A stretch of DNA of 64,000 nt from Actinopolyspora mortivallis DSM 44261. Lineage in GTDB: Bacteria > Actinomycetota > Actinomycetes > Mycobacteriales > Pseudonocardiaceae. The notes beneath the pieces were generated by a model. The model did not search any database. It saw only the letters and a list, made by a program, of their open reading frames with translations, and had not been told where the DNA came from. Positions within the stretch are counted from its first letter, which is position 1. Every line of letters starts with the position of its first letter. Positions 17,367 through 30,144 of the stretch are shown piece by piece. A program made the translations under genes and the position numbers. The stretch is from the NCBI RefSeq assembly GCF_000384035.1, contig NZ_KB913024.1, positions 3,667,899 to 3,731,898 of the forward strand, read 5' to 3'.

Positions 17367-18860
17367 TCACTCGGCACCGGGAACCAGGTCCCGCACCGCC
17401 TCGTGCAACCGCTCGATCCCACCGCGCTGCTCCCGCAAGAACCGGACCGCTTCCGGATCGGCCGGCACCGTGCGGCTCGGGTGCACCAGGTCGACCGTCT
17501 CCTCCAGGGAGTCCAGCTCCCCCAGGGCCCGCCAACCGAGGAACACCGCTCCCAGGGCCGACCCACCGCTGTTCTCCGCCAGTTCCAGTTCCCTCCCGAG
17601 AGCGGCGGCGATGACCTCGGCCCACACCCGGCTGCGGAAACCACCACCCGTGGCCCGCACCGCGCGCACCTCGGCCCCGGTGTCGACCACCGCGTCCCGC
17701 ACCAGAGCGAGCTGCTGGGCCACCCCCTCCACCAGCGCCCGGGTTATCTCGGCCCGACCGTGCACCCGACGCAACCCGACCAGCGAGCCGGTCAACCCGG
17801 GCTCCCACCAGGGAGCGCGTTCCCCCATCAGGTAGGGCAACGCGACCAGCCCCCGAGCCCCCGTGGGCACCCGCAGCGCCTCGTCCATCAGCTCCCCCAG
17901 CTCCACGCCGAAGGTCTCGGCCGCCCACTGCCCGACGACGGCGCCGTTGCTCACCGCCCCGCCGGAGACCCACAGTCCGTCGGCCAGGTAGTAGCAGAAG
18001 GTGCGGCAACGCTCGTCCACCCCGGGCTGCTCCCGCATCACACGCAAGGCCCCACTGGTACCGAGGGAGAGTCCGGCCACCCCGGTGCTCACCGCGCCGA
18101 CCCCGAGGTTGCCCAACGGGCCGTCCCCGGCACCGAGCACCACCGGCAGTCCCGTCGGCAGCCCCGTCCTCCGGGCGGCCTCCGGCGTCAACGGCAGCGT
18201 GTCGGTGGGCGCCTTGATCGGGGGCAGCCGGTCCCGGCTCACCCCGGCGACCGCCAGGGCCTCCTCATCCCAGTCCAAGGTGGACATGCGTTGCAGACCG
18301 CTGCCCGAAGCCAACGACTGGTCCGTGACGAACTCGCCGGTCAACGCCGTGAACACCACGTCCTTCAGCGCGCACCACCGGGCCACCCCGGAGGCGAGCT
18401 CGCGGCGCTGCTCGCCCAGCCAGGCGAGCTTGACCATCACCGACTGCGGATGCACCGGCGTTCCGGTCGCCCGGTGCAACGCCGCCGCGCCCTGGCGGTC
18501 CCCGCGCAGTTTCCGCGCCACCTCGGCACAGCGACTGTCGGAGAGGTGGAAGGCGGGCGTGACCGGGACACCCCGCTCGTCCAGTCCGACCAGCGAATGC
18601 ATGGCGGTGCTGAACGACAACGCCCGCACGGAAGAACCGGACCGCCGCACCCGGTCCACGCACTCGGCCAGCGCGGCCAGCGCGGCCTCACGTACCGCCT
18701 CGGCGTCCTGGACGGCCTCCCCCGGCTCCGTGGTACGCATCCCGTTCTCGCGTTCGACCAGGTGCAGCACCGTCCCGTGCCGGTCGGCGGCCACCACCTT
18801 GGTGGCCGTCGATCCGATGTCGAGCCCGAGCAGGACCTCCTGGGTTGCGGATACGCTCAT
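17367..18860 (-). CDS. Gluconate kinase, FGGY carbohydrate kinase family
   Basis: This is a 497-aa FGGY kinase that should phosphorylate gluconate to 6-phosphogluconate. The N-terminal phosphate loop is GLDIGSTATKVVAADRHG. Central motifs are ALSFSTAMHSLVGLD, VLGAGDGPLGNLGVG with the catalytic Asp, and SLGTSGALRV. The C-terminal ATGGGFRSRVWAEVIA completes the ATP site. The size and the linked GntP permease favour gluconate over other polyols. The start ATG is the only good one after the upstream gap of 92 bp. Confidence 0.85.
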   Translation of the reverse strand: MSVSATQEVLLGLDIGSTATKVVAADRHGTVLHLVERENGMRTTEPGEAVQDAEAVREAALAALAECVDRVRRSGSSVRALSFSTAMHSLVGLDERGVPVTPAFHLSDSRCAEVARKLRGDRQGAAALHRATGTPVHPQSVMVKLAWLGEQRRELASGVARWCALKDVVFTALTGEFVTDQSLASGSGLQRMSTLDWDEEALAVAGVSRDRLPPIKAPTDTLPLTPEAARRTGLPTGLPVVLGAGDGPLGNLGVGAVSTGVAGLSLGTSGALRVMREQPGVDERCRTFCYYLADGLWVSGGAVSNGAVVGQWAAETFGVELGELMDEALRVPTGARGLVALPYLMGERAPWWEPGLTGSLVGLRRVHGRAEITRALVEGVAQQLALVRDAVVDTGAEVRAVRATGGGFRSRVWAEVIAAALGRELELAENSGGSALGAVFLGWRALGELDSLEETVDLVHPSRTVPADPEAVRFLREQRGGIERLHEAVRDLVPGAE

Positions 18861-18952
18861 GTCCCCAACCTATCCAGCCCACGGGAACTCCTCCCGGTGG
18901 ACGAGACGCACGCCACCCCTTCGGCGGAGGGCCGGACAGTGCGCGGAGGGGA

Positions 18953-20053
18953 CTACTCACCCACGGAGGAGTGGCTGACCAGGGTCTCGGCGATCTCGTA
19001 GGTGTTCAGCGCGGCGCCCTTGCGCAGGTTGTCCCCGCAGACGAAGAAGTCCAGCGTGTTGGGGAAGTCCATCGCCTGTCGGACTCGCCCCACATAGGTG
19101 GGTTCGGCACCGACCACGGCGGCCGGGGTCGGGAAGTCCGGCCCCTCCGGGGCGTCCGGATCGTCCCGCAGCACGATCGACGGGGCCTGCTCGAAGGACC
19201 GACGCGCCTGCTCCACGCTGACCTCACGCCCGAACGTCGCGTGCACCGCCAGCGCGTGGGTGGTCACCACGGGAACCCGCACGCAGGTGGCCGAGACCCT
19301 CAGCTCCGGCAGCTCCAGGATCTTGCGCGACTCGTTGCGCACCTTCAGCTCCTCGGAGGTCCAGCCGTCCTCCTTGCGGGAGCCGCACCACGGCACCGCG
19401 TTCAACGCCAGCGGGGCCCGGAACGGGGACTGCTCGGGCAGCCCGGCGGCGGCCAGCGCCTCGGCCACGTCCCCGGCCCGGTCCCCGACCTGCTTGCCCG
19501 CGACCGCCTCGATCTCGGCACGCAGCCTGTCCACGCCCTCCTGACCGGACCCCGAGGCGGCCTGGTAGGAGGAGACCACCAGCTCGCGCAGTCCGAACTC
19601 CTCGTGGAGCCGACCGAGCGCGGCCATCATGGACAACGTGGTGCAGTTGGGATTGGCGATGATCCCCTTCGGGCGCCGGGTGACCCGGCTGCCGTTGACC
19701 TCGGGCACCACCAGCGGAACCTGTGGGTCCATCCGGAACGCCCCGGAGTTGTCCACCACCGTGGCGCCCCGTTCGACCGCCACCGGGGCCCACTCGGCGG
19801 AGAGCTCGTCCGGCACGTCGAACATGGCGATGTCGACGCCGTCGAAGGCCTCCGGCGACAGCGCCCGAACCGTGTGCTCGACCCCGCGCACCGTGATCGT
19901 GCGGCCCGCCGAACGCGGGGAGGCGATGAGCCTGATCTCCCCCCACGGCACGGACTCCCGCGCGTTCATGATCTCGATCATGACCGATCCCACCGCGCCG
20001 GTGGCTCCGACGACGGCGACGGTGGGCCGACCGTCCGACTGTCCCGCACCCAT
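18953..20053 (-). CDS. asd: Aspartate-semialdehyde dehydrogenase
   Basis: It reduces aspartyl phosphate to aspartate semialdehyde for lysine, threonine and methionine. The NADP site is [14 protein letters not shown], the catalytic cysteine is in [10 protein letters not shown], and the acyl-phosphate region is [15 protein letters not shown]. The substrate histidine lies in the later [18 protein letters not shown] segment. The ATG at 20051-20053 follows the lysC stop by one base and has GGGGAG about 10 bases upstream. A GTG four codons earlier would overlap lysC. The lysC-asd operon order is standard in actinobacteria. Confidence 0.93.
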   Translation of the reverse strand: MGAGQSDGRPTVAVVGATGAVGSVMIEIMNARESVPWGEIRLIASPRSAGRTITVRGVEHTVRALSPEAFDGVDIAMFDVPDELSAEWAPVAVERGATVVDNSGAFRMDPQVPLVVPEVNGSRVTRRPKGIIANPNCTTLSMMAALGRLHEEFGLRELVVSSYQAASGSGQEGVDRLRAEIEAVAGKQVGDRAGDVAEALAAAGLPEQSPFRAPLALNAVPWCGSRKEDGWTSEELKVRNESRKILELPELRVSATCVRVPVVTTHALAVHATFGREVSVEQARRSFEQAPSIVLRDDPDAPEGPDFPTPAAVVGAEPTYVGRVRQAMDFPNTLDFFVCGDNLRKGAALNTYEIAETLVSHSSVGE

Positions 20054-20054
20054 C

Positions 20055-21320
<1,266 letters not shown>

Positions 21321-21553
21321 CTGGAACAAACCTCCTCGCGCCGCGCGGATCTCCCGCGTGCGGGACGCCCCACACAGACACCGGGATGACGGAAGCCGCC
21401 GGCCCGAGAAACCCCGCGAACGACGAACGCGCCGACGAACTCCGCGGCCGGGCGACCGAGCACTTCCGCCGGGCCGCTCCGCTGTCAGCCCAGCCTACCG
21501 AACGAACACCACCGGAGGGGACACCCGTTTGCCGTGGCTAGCCTGGTTTCCGC

Positions 21554-22840
21554 GTGTCAGGCACGGCCGTTCACCACCGACGAGGGAAGGGTCCACGGTT
21601 GTCCGCGACGGGAGAAACGCTCGGCCCCACGCCGTCCACTTCCGGAGAAACCCCCGGTGACCAGCGGACAGCTCTGGTGGGACCCCACCTTCCCCGGCGG
21701 GCGGAGAGGACGGCGACCGTCCGTCGTCGCGGGTTCGACCCGGTTCCGGCGGTGCTGTATCTCACCGTCCACGTTCTGGGACTCCTGGTGTTGGCGGCCC
21801 TCTGCGCGAGCCAGGGCAAGCAGCTTCTGCCCGTGCTGTTCTCGTGGGACTCGGACTGGTACCTCCAGATCGCCGCCAACGGCTACGACGGTGTCTCTCC
21901 CACGATGTTGGACGGGCACGGCCACCACCACCCGGGGACAGCGATGGCCTTCTTCCCCGGCCTCCCCCTCTCGATCCGCGCGGTGGCGCTGCTGCCGGGG
22001 CTGGATCCACCGGGGGCCGCCCTGCTGGTGAACCTGGCCGCCGGTCTGGTCTGCGCCTACGGGCTGGCCCGGCTGGCTCGACTGGTCACCGGATCACGAC
22101 GTGTCGGCCTGGTGCTGGTGGTGCTGTTCTCGGCGACGCCGATGTCGGTCGTGCTGATCATGCCCTACACCGAGGCGCTGTTCTGCGCCCTGTCCGTGTG
22201 GGCGCTGGTCGGCGTGCTGGAGAACCGCTGGTCGTGGGCGGGACTGTGCTGCCTGGCCGCCGGGCTGATCCGTCCCACCGGGGTGGTACTGATCGCCGTG
22301 GTGGTCACGGCCGCCGTGGTGGCGCTCGCGCGGGGACGAGCCGGACGAGCCCCCTGGGTGGCCTGCCTGCTCGCTCCCCTCGGCACCCTCGCCTACCTCG
22401 GATGGGTGGCCGTACGCACCGGCGATCCGAACGGCTACTTCGAGATCCAGCAGCGCGGCTGGTCCTCCTCCTTCGACGGGGGAGTCAGCACGGCGCGGTT
22501 CGTGCTCGAAACGCTGACCACCGACAAGGACACCTTCGTGACCCTGACGGCCTGGCTGGTGCTGTGCGCCGTGGTGCTGCTGGTGCTGTGTCCGCACGCG
22601 AGGCTGCCGTGGCCGCTCGTGGTGTTCGCGGCCCTCGTGCTGGCCCTCGCCCTCGGTTCGGACGGACTGATGTTCTCCAAGGTGCGTCTGATGCTGCCCG
22701 CCTTTCCGCTGCTGCTGCCGCCCGCGCTCGGTCTCGCCCGACGGGGCGGGCTCACGGCGATAGTCTCGACCACGCTGTTCGTCTGTTTCGGCTCGTGGTT
22801 CAGCGCCTACGCGCTGGCCGTGTGGCCCTACGCGATCTGA
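21554..22840 (+). CDS. PIG-V-like / GT-C mannosyltransferase family membrane protein
   Basis: This is a 428-aa protein with a charged, probably disordered N-terminal stretch of about 65 residues followed by about 9 transmembrane segments. The luminal-type loop LFSWDSDWYLQIAANGYDG carries the W-D-x-x-W-Y pattern of PIG-V-like mannosyltransferases, and FFPGLPLSIRAVALLPG follows. It probably transfers mannose from a polyprenol donor on the outer side of the membrane. GTG at 21554 has no ribosome site but a -10-like TAGCCT at 21539-21544, so it could be leaderless. A later start nearer the first helix cannot be excluded. It is divergent from lysC. Confidence 0.75.
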   Translation: MSGTAVHHRRGKGPRLSATGETLGPTPSTSGETPGDQRTALVGPHLPRRAERTATVRRRGFDPVPAVLYLTVHVLGLLVLAALCASQGKQLLPVLFSWDSDWYLQIAANGYDGVSPTMLDGHGHHHPGTAMAFFPGLPLSIRAVALLPGLDPPGAALLVNLAAGLVCAYGLARLARLVTGSRRVGLVLVVLFSATPMSVVLIMPYTEALFCALSVWALVGVLENRWSWAGLCCLAAGLIRPTGVVLIAVVVTAAVVALARGRAGRAPWVACLLAPLGTLAYLGWVAVRTGDPNGYFEIQQRGWSSSFDGGVSTARFVLETLTTDKDTFVTLTAWLVLCAVVLLVLCPHARLPWPLVVFAALVLALALGSDGLMFSKVRLMLPAFPLLLPPALGLARRGGLTAIVSTTLFVCFGSWFSAYALAVWPYAI

Positions 22841-22932
22841 GGGCGCACGGCCGACGGGCACCCACACCGGAAGGTTCACCCGAACAGCGAGGACGACCGA
22901 AGTCCCCACGATCCGACGACTCTGGAGGAACT

Positions 22933-23520
22933 GTGAAACCGGCCGACTCCTCCGTACCGCTGCATCCCCTGCTCGCCGAACGCTGGAGCCCGCGAGCACT
23001 GAGTCCTGAGCCGGCGGTGACCGACAAACAGTTCACGGCACTGTTCGAAGCCGCGCGCTGGGCCCCCTCCTGGGGCAACACCCAGCCCGCGCGTTTCGTG
23101 GCGGGTCGCCGTGGCGAGACCACCTTCGACAAGCTGCACGCCACGCTCTCCCGGGGCAACCACGGCTGGGCGGGCAACGCCGGAGCCCTCGTGCTCGGCG
23201 TGGCCCGGAAACTCGACGAGAAGGGCGAGCCCTTCCCCTACGGGGAGTACGGCCTGGGGCTGGCCGTGGAGAACCTCGTCCTGCAGGCGGTGGCCGAAGG
23301 ACTGGTCGCCCACCAGATGGCCGGTTTCGACCGGGACGCGGCCCGACAGGCCTTCGGTGTTCCCGAGGACTACGAACCGCTGGTGGTGATCGCCGTCGGA
23401 GCCCAGGGAGACGGCGACGAGCTGCCCGAGCGCCTGCGCGAGAAGGAGAACGCCCCCCGGCAACGCGTGGCCCTGGAGGAGCTCGTGTTCGGCGAGGGCT
23501 GGAACAGCTCCGCCTTCTGA
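22933..23520 (+). CDS. Nitroreductase family protein
   Basis: This is a 195-aa FMN-dependent nitroreductase-fold protein. FMN-contact motifs are ERWSPRALSP near residue 17, FEAARWAPSWGNTQPARFV near 40-58, and NLVLQAVAEGLVAHQMAGFD near 115-134. It would reduce nitro compounds, quinones or flavins with NAD(P)H as a dimer. The GTG start is set by GGAGGA five bases upstream, and the frame upstream overlaps the mannosyltransferase gene without family resemblance. The natural substrate is unknown. Confidence 0.88.
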   Translation: MKPADSSVPLHPLLAERWSPRALSPEPAVTDKQFTALFEAARWAPSWGNTQPARFVAGRRGETTFDKLHATLSRGNHGWAGNAGALVLGVARKLDEKGEPFPYGEYGLGLAVENLVLQAVAEGLVAHQMAGFDRDAARQAFGVPEDYEPLVVIAVGAQGDGDELPERLREKENAPRQRVALEELVFGEGWNSSAF

Positions 23521-23637
23521 GTCCGAAGAGGACCGAAGGAACCGTCCCCGTGGGCCCGGCGGGTCAGCGGGGACGGGCGCCCCCTCGGACGGCTTCCCGC
23601 CGAGCACGCCGAGCACGCCGGGCGCGGCGGGAAGTGC

Positions 23638-24030
23638 TCATCCGGCGCGGCCTCCGAGCAGGCGCAGCAGGCGACCGGCCGCCGCGGAGACGAGCAGCCA
23701 GCACACCGCGGCCGAGCCGTGGTTGAGCAACACCTGCAACTTCGGCGCCCGCGGTTTGACGAACAGGTCCCGGAAGCCGAACGCCAGGGTCTCGGCCCAG
23801 TCGGCGACGAACCGGACCAGGGCGTTGGCCGGGTTGGCTCCGGCCACCGTCAGCAGCACGTGCACGGCCAGCAACGCGGCGGCCACTGTGCACACCCACC
23901 GCACGACCGTGGCCAGTGTCCCGAACAGTCGCGCGCGGAACACGGCGAACTCGAACCCGCCACGCAGGCGGTGTCCCCCGGAACGTCCGGCCCGTCCCGT
24001 GCGCGCCGAACCCGCCACCTCGTCGGACAT
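23638..24030 (-). CDS. Small membrane protein, paralogue of the neighbouring 24171-24458 gene
   Basis: This protein of about 130 aa has an Arg-rich N-terminal tail and two or three hydrophobic segments (VVRWVCTVAAALLAVHVLL; LQVLLNHGSAAVCWLLV). The core pattern x-L-A-V/A-H-V-L-L ... LVRFVADWAETLAFGFRDLF ... APKLQVLLNHGSAAVCWLLVSAAAGRLL matches the next minus-strand gene upstream. I do not recognise the family. ATG at 24028-24030 is preferred over a GTG seven codons earlier; neither has a strong ribosome site. The core of both proteins looks like a YGGT-type or leader-type membrane hairpin pair. Confidence 0.7.
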   Translation of the reverse strand: MSDEVAGSARTGRAGRSGGHRLRGGFEFAVFRARLFGTLATVVRWVCTVAAALLAVHVLLTVAGANPANALVRFVADWAETLAFGFRDLFVKPRAPKLQVLLNHGSAAVCWLLVSAAAGRLLRLLGGRAG

Positions 24031-24074
24031 GCCGGAAGTGTGCCACGACACACCGCACGATTACCAGCAGGTAG

Positions 24075-26534
<2,460 letters not shown>

Positions 26535-26543
26535 ACCCGGCCC

Positions 26544-26580
26544 GGGAGCCGTCCCCTTACACCGACGGCGGACGGCTCCC
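26544..26580 (+). terminator. Terminator hairpin of leuA
   Basis: A perfect 11-bp stem (GGGAGCCGTCC at 26544-26554 and its complement at 26570-26580) begins 10 bp after the leuA stop. No T-tract follows. Confidence 0.6.
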
Positions 26581-26718
26581 CGCGCCCGCCGCGCGAGCGG
26601 GGGAGACGATCACGATCCGGTGAAAAGCCGCCGGCACGGTGGGAACACGGTTTGCCAGCACGCCCGGGCACCGGTTCACTGGACGGAGATCACCCGAGCC
26701 GAACGGAGGTGGCGCACG

Positions 26719-26946
26719 GTGGGCACCCGTGAGCGCGGCGAGCAGCTCGACCCGGAAGGGCTGAGTTGGAGCGTTCCCTGCCACACCTCCCCCGCGGGCT
26801 CCGAGGACGAGGAGGTGCGGGTTCTCGTGCTGGGTGACCGGATCGGCCTGGTGCTTCCCCCCGGCGAGACCCTGGTGCTCACCCCCGAGGAGGCCGAGGA
26901 GTTCTCCGAGCTGCTGGAGGCCGCCAGCGCCTCCGCCGGTTCCTGA
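26719..26946 (+). CDS. Small acidic protein of unknown function
   Basis: This is a 75-aa acidic protein with a beta-rich centre (EEVRVLVLGDRIGLVLPPGETLVL) and a helical C-terminus TPEEAEEFSELLEAA. The GTG at 26719-26721 is fixed by a perfect GGAGGT (26705-26710) eight bases upstream. No signal peptide or membrane segment is visible. I do not recognise the family. It stands alone between leuA and the convergent peptide-transporter operon. Confidence 0.7.
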   Translation: MGTRERGEQLDPEGLSWSVPCHTSPAGSEDEEVRVLVLGDRIGLVLPPGETLVLTPEEAEEFSELLEAASASAGS

Positions 26947-26957
26947 GCGGGACCGAC

Positions 26958-28037
26958 TCACCCCGACTCCGCGGGGGATCGGCCCCGCTCGATCGACTCC
27001 GCGTAGTGACAGGCCACCAGGTGCCCTCCGCCGACGTCCCGCAGGGACGGACGCTCGACGTCACACACCCCCGGCCTGCTCCAGGGACACCGGGTGTGGA
27101 ACCGGCACCCGCTCGGGGGAGCCGCCGGTGAGGGAAGGTCCCCCGGAAGCAGGATCCGCTCCCTGCGGTCCTCCACCTCGGGGTCGGGCACCGGCACCGC
27201 GGAGAGCAGCGCCCTGGTGTAGGGGTGCATCGGACGCTCGTACAGCACGTCCGAATCGGACTCCTCCACCAGCACGCCCAGATACATCACCCCGACGCGG
27301 TCGGCGACGTGCCGCACCACGGCCAGGTCGTGCGCGATCACCAGGTAGGTCAGCCCGAACCGCTCCTGCAGATCCCGCAGCACGTTGAGCACCTGGGCCT
27401 GCACCGAGACGTCCAACGCCGACACGGGCTCGTCGGCCACGACCAGCTCGGGCCGCACGGCCAGCGCCCGGGCTATGCCGATGCGTTGGCGCTGGCCGCC
27501 GGAGAACTCGTGCGGATACCCCCGCAGCGCACCGGCGGGCAGCCCCACGGCGGAGAGCAGTTCCCGCAGTAGACGGTCGGTGCTCTCGCTCCCCTCGTCC
27601 AGGCCGTGCGCGCGCAGCGCCTCGACCAGCAGGGACTCCACGGACTGCCGCGGATCCAACGAGGACAGGGTGTCCTGGAACACCATCTGCATCCTGCGGC
27701 GCATACGCCGCAGTCGCCGTCCGGACATGTCGGACAGCTCGATCCCGTCGAAACGGATCGAGCCGCTGGTGGGGCGTTCCAGCCGGAGCAGAGCCTTGCC
27801 GAGGGTGGACTTGCCGCAGCCGGACTCGCCGACCAGCCCGTAGGTACGGCCTCGTTCGATCCGCAGCGACACCCCGTCCACCGCGTACACCCACCCCACG
27901 GTCCGGTCGAACACCACACCGCGCCTGATCGGGTAGTGCACGCACACCTCGTCCAGTTCCACCAGGGCGTCGCCGGTGTGTTCGGGCGGGGGCGCGGCCT
28001 CTGGTCGACGCGCGGGGCTCGGGGTGGGTTCAGTCAT
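26958..28037 (-). CDS. Oligopeptide/dipeptide ABC transporter ATP-binding protein (DppF/OppF type)
   Basis: This 359-aa ATPase is the second nucleotide-binding subunit of the importer encoded upstream. Walker A is GLVGESGCGKSTLGKALL, the signature is HEFSGGQRQRIGIARAL, and Walker B is ELVVADEPVSALDVSVQAQ. The C-terminal oligo_HPY region has CRFHTRCPWSRPGVC, a Cys-rich iron-sulfur-like motif usual for Dpp/Opp ATPases. The ATG at 28035-28037 overlaps the stop of the preceding ATPase gene by 8 bp, so the two are translationally coupled. Confidence 0.92.
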   Translation of the reverse strand: MTEPTPSPARRPEAAPPPEHTGDALVELDEVCVHYPIRRGVVFDRTVGWVYAVDGVSLRIERGRTYGLVGESGCGKSTLGKALLRLERPTSGSIRFDGIELSDMSGRRLRRMRRRMQMVFQDTLSSLDPRQSVESLLVEALRAHGLDEGSESTDRLLRELLSAVGLPAGALRGYPHEFSGGQRQRIGIARALAVRPELVVADEPVSALDVSVQAQVLNVLRDLQERFGLTYLVIAHDLAVVRHVADRVGVMYLGVLVEESDSDVLYERPMHPYTRALLSAVPVPDPEVEDRRERILLPGDLPSPAAPPSGCRFHTRCPWSRPGVCDVERPSLRDVGGGHLVACHYAESIERGRSPAESG

Positions 28038-29031
28038 GGGACGACTCCGTGTTCCCGACGTCGGTGTCCAGCGGGTTGTGACAGCGCAGCAGCCGCCCCG
28101 GACCGACCGTCTCCACGGCGGGCGAGCGTTCGGAGCACACCGGCAGCGCCGAGGCACAGCGCGGGCTGAACGCGCACCCCACCGACCAGGGGATGTTGTC
28201 CTCGACCGAACCGGCGATCGGGGCGAGCCGCTGTCCGCGCGGGGTGTCCAGGCGGGGAACCGACTCCAGCAGCCCCGCCGTGTACGGGTGGCGGGGGGCG
28301 GCGAAAAGCGCGTGCCGATCGGCGCACTCCACGATCCGCCCCGCGTAGAGCACGTTCACCTCGTCGCACATCCCCGCCACCACCCCGAGATCGTGCGTGA
28401 TCAGCACCAGTGCCGTCCCCGTCTCGGCGACCAGCTCGCGGAGCAGGCTCAGGATCTGGGCCTGGATGGTCACGTCCAGCGCGGTGGTGGGTTCGTCGGC
28501 GATGAGCAGCCGCGGTCGGCAGGCCAGCGCCATGGCGATCAGCGCCCGCTGGCGCATTCCCCCCGAGAGCTGGTGGGAGTACTCCCGCAGCCGACGACGG
28601 GGGTCGGGGATCCCCACCCGGTCCAGCAACGACTCCGCCTCCCGGGTGGCGACGCGGCGGGACATGCCACGGTGACGTTCCATCACCTCGGACACCTGGA
28701 TCCCGAGGGGAACCACCGGGTTGAGCGAGGTCAGCGGGTCCTGGAAGACCATGCTCATCTCGCTGCCCCTCCTGCGGTCCCACTCCCGCCGGGACAGCCC
28801 CAGCAGCTCCGTGCCGTCCAGCACGACCGATCCGGACACCTCGGTCCCGTCCCGGGGCAGCAGCCCCATCACCGCCAGGGAGGTCACGGACTTCCCGCAC
28901 CCGGACTCACCGACCAGCCCCACCGTCCTGCCGGCGGGAACGTCGAAGGAGACCCCGTCCACGGCCGCCACCGTCGGCTCTCCCCGGCGCACGAACCGCA
29001 CGGCCAGATCACGCACCTCCAACAGGGCCAT
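28030..29031 (-). CDS. Oligopeptide/dipeptide ABC transporter ATP-binding protein (DppD/OppD type)
   Basis: This is a 333-aa ATPase. Walker A is GLVGESGCGKSVTSLAVMG, the signature is HQLSGGMRQRALIAMAL, and Walker B is RLLIADEPTTALDVTIQAQ. The C-terminal GCAFSPRCASALPVC is the oligo_HPY cysteine region. It starts 6 bp after the permease stop. It pairs with the DppF-type protein to energise peptide uptake. Confidence 0.92.
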   Translation of the reverse strand: MALLEVRDLAVRFVRRGEPTVAAVDGVSFDVPAGRTVGLVGESGCGKSVTSLAVMGLLPRDGTEVSGSVVLDGTELLGLSRREWDRRRGSEMSMVFQDPLTSLNPVVPLGIQVSEVMERHRGMSRRVATREAESLLDRVGIPDPRRRLREYSHQLSGGMRQRALIAMALACRPRLLIADEPTTALDVTIQAQILSLLRELVAETGTALVLITHDLGVVAGMCDEVNVLYAGRIVECADRHALFAAPRHPYTAGLLESVPRLDTPRGQRLAPIAGSVEDNIPWSVGCAFSPRCASALPVCSERSPAVETVGPGRLLRCHNPLDTDVGNTESSHD

Positions 29032-29037
29032 GGGCGC

Positions 29038-29976
29038 TCATCTCCGCTTCTTCGGGTCGAGGGCCTCGCGCAACGACTCGCCGACGAGCGTGAACCCCAG
29101 CGCGACGACGATGATGCAACCGGCGGGCCAGAAGGCCAGCTGGGGATGGGTGTCGAAGAAGTCCTGGGCCGAACCGAGCATCTGCCCCCACTCGGGGGTG
29201 GAGGTGTCGGCCGAGCCCAGACCCAGGAAGGACAGCGCGGCGGCGTCGATGATGGCCACGGCCAGCATCAGGGTGGCCTGCACGACCACCGGCCCCAGGG
29301 CGTTGGGCAGCATGTGCCGGAACACCACCGAGCGTTCGGGCACGCCGAGGGCCCTGGCCGCGAGCACGTGGTCGCTGGCCCGCTGGGCGAGCATGGTTCC
29401 GCGCAGCAGCCGCCCGAACACCGGGATCTGCACGGTGGCCACCGCGATGATCACGGTGAACCGGGACTGTTGCTGGAACAGCGCGCCGATGGACACCGCC
29501 AGCAGCAGCGAGGGCACCGAGAGCAGCACATCCACCACCCGCATGACCAGGGTGTCCACCCACCCTCCGAACGCCCCGGCCAGGATCCCCAGGGTCAGGC
29601 CGCCTCCGAGGCCGAGCACCGTGGCCGTCAGGGCCACCAGCAGGGTCTGCTGGGAACCGATCAGCAGCCGGGACAGCAGCGGTCTGCCGTACTGGTCCCC
29701 GCCGAGCGGGAATCCCGGTTGCGGCGCGGGGATGCGGTTGTCGGCCCGGGACACCTGGTCCTCCAGCAGCCGCAGCGCCGGATCGTGGGCCGCCAGCAGC
29801 GGGGACACCAGCGCCAGCAGCGCGAAGGCCGCGATGATCCCGGCCCCGACGAGGAAGGTGGGGTTGCGGCGCAGTCTGCGCCACGCGGAGGCGGCGAGGC
29901 TGACCCCGGCCGTGGTCGTCGGGGTGGACTCGGCCAGCTCGTCGAGACGTCGTCCGCGTCGCGTTCCCGGAAGCAT
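29038..29976 (-). CDS. Oligopeptide/dipeptide ABC transporter permease (DppC/OppC type)
   Basis: This is a 312-aa inner-membrane permease. The N-terminal OppC_N segment (RRNPTFLVGAGIIAAFALLALV) is followed by FPLGGDQYGRPLLSRLLIGSQ, the usual DxxGRD-like motif of this subunit, and five more helices. The EAA loop is RALGVPERSVVFRHMLPNA. The ATG at 29974-29976 has GGAGGA upstream; the longer upstream frame adds about 47 atypical residues. It is the second permease of the importer. Confidence 0.9.
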   Translation of the reverse strand: MLPGTRRGRRLDELAESTPTTTAGVSLAASAWRRLRRNPTFLVGAGIIAAFALLALVSPLLAAHDPALRLLEDQVSRADNRIPAPQPGFPLGGDQYGRPLLSRLLIGSQQTLLVALTATVLGLGGGLTLGILAGAFGGWVDTLVMRVVDVLLSVPSLLLAVSIGALFQQQSRFTVIIAVATVQIPVFGRLLRGTMLAQRASDHVLAARALGVPERSVVFRHMLPNALGPVVVQATLMLAVAIIDAAALSFLGLGSADTSTPEWGQMLGSAQDFFDTHPQLAFWPAGCIIVVALGFTLVGESLREALDPKKRR

Positions 29977-30144
29977 CAGCGTCCTCCCCCGCTGCCGGGG
30001 CGGGACCACCGAGCGGAGGGCGGGCGGGTCCATGCCGAGTCGGCGGGGGCACGACGGCCGGGCACCCACCGAGCTCGCGGCCGGAGGAACGACATCATCC
30101 CACCGTCCTTTCCACACGGAGTGCCCACCGGCTTCGGCGGAGGA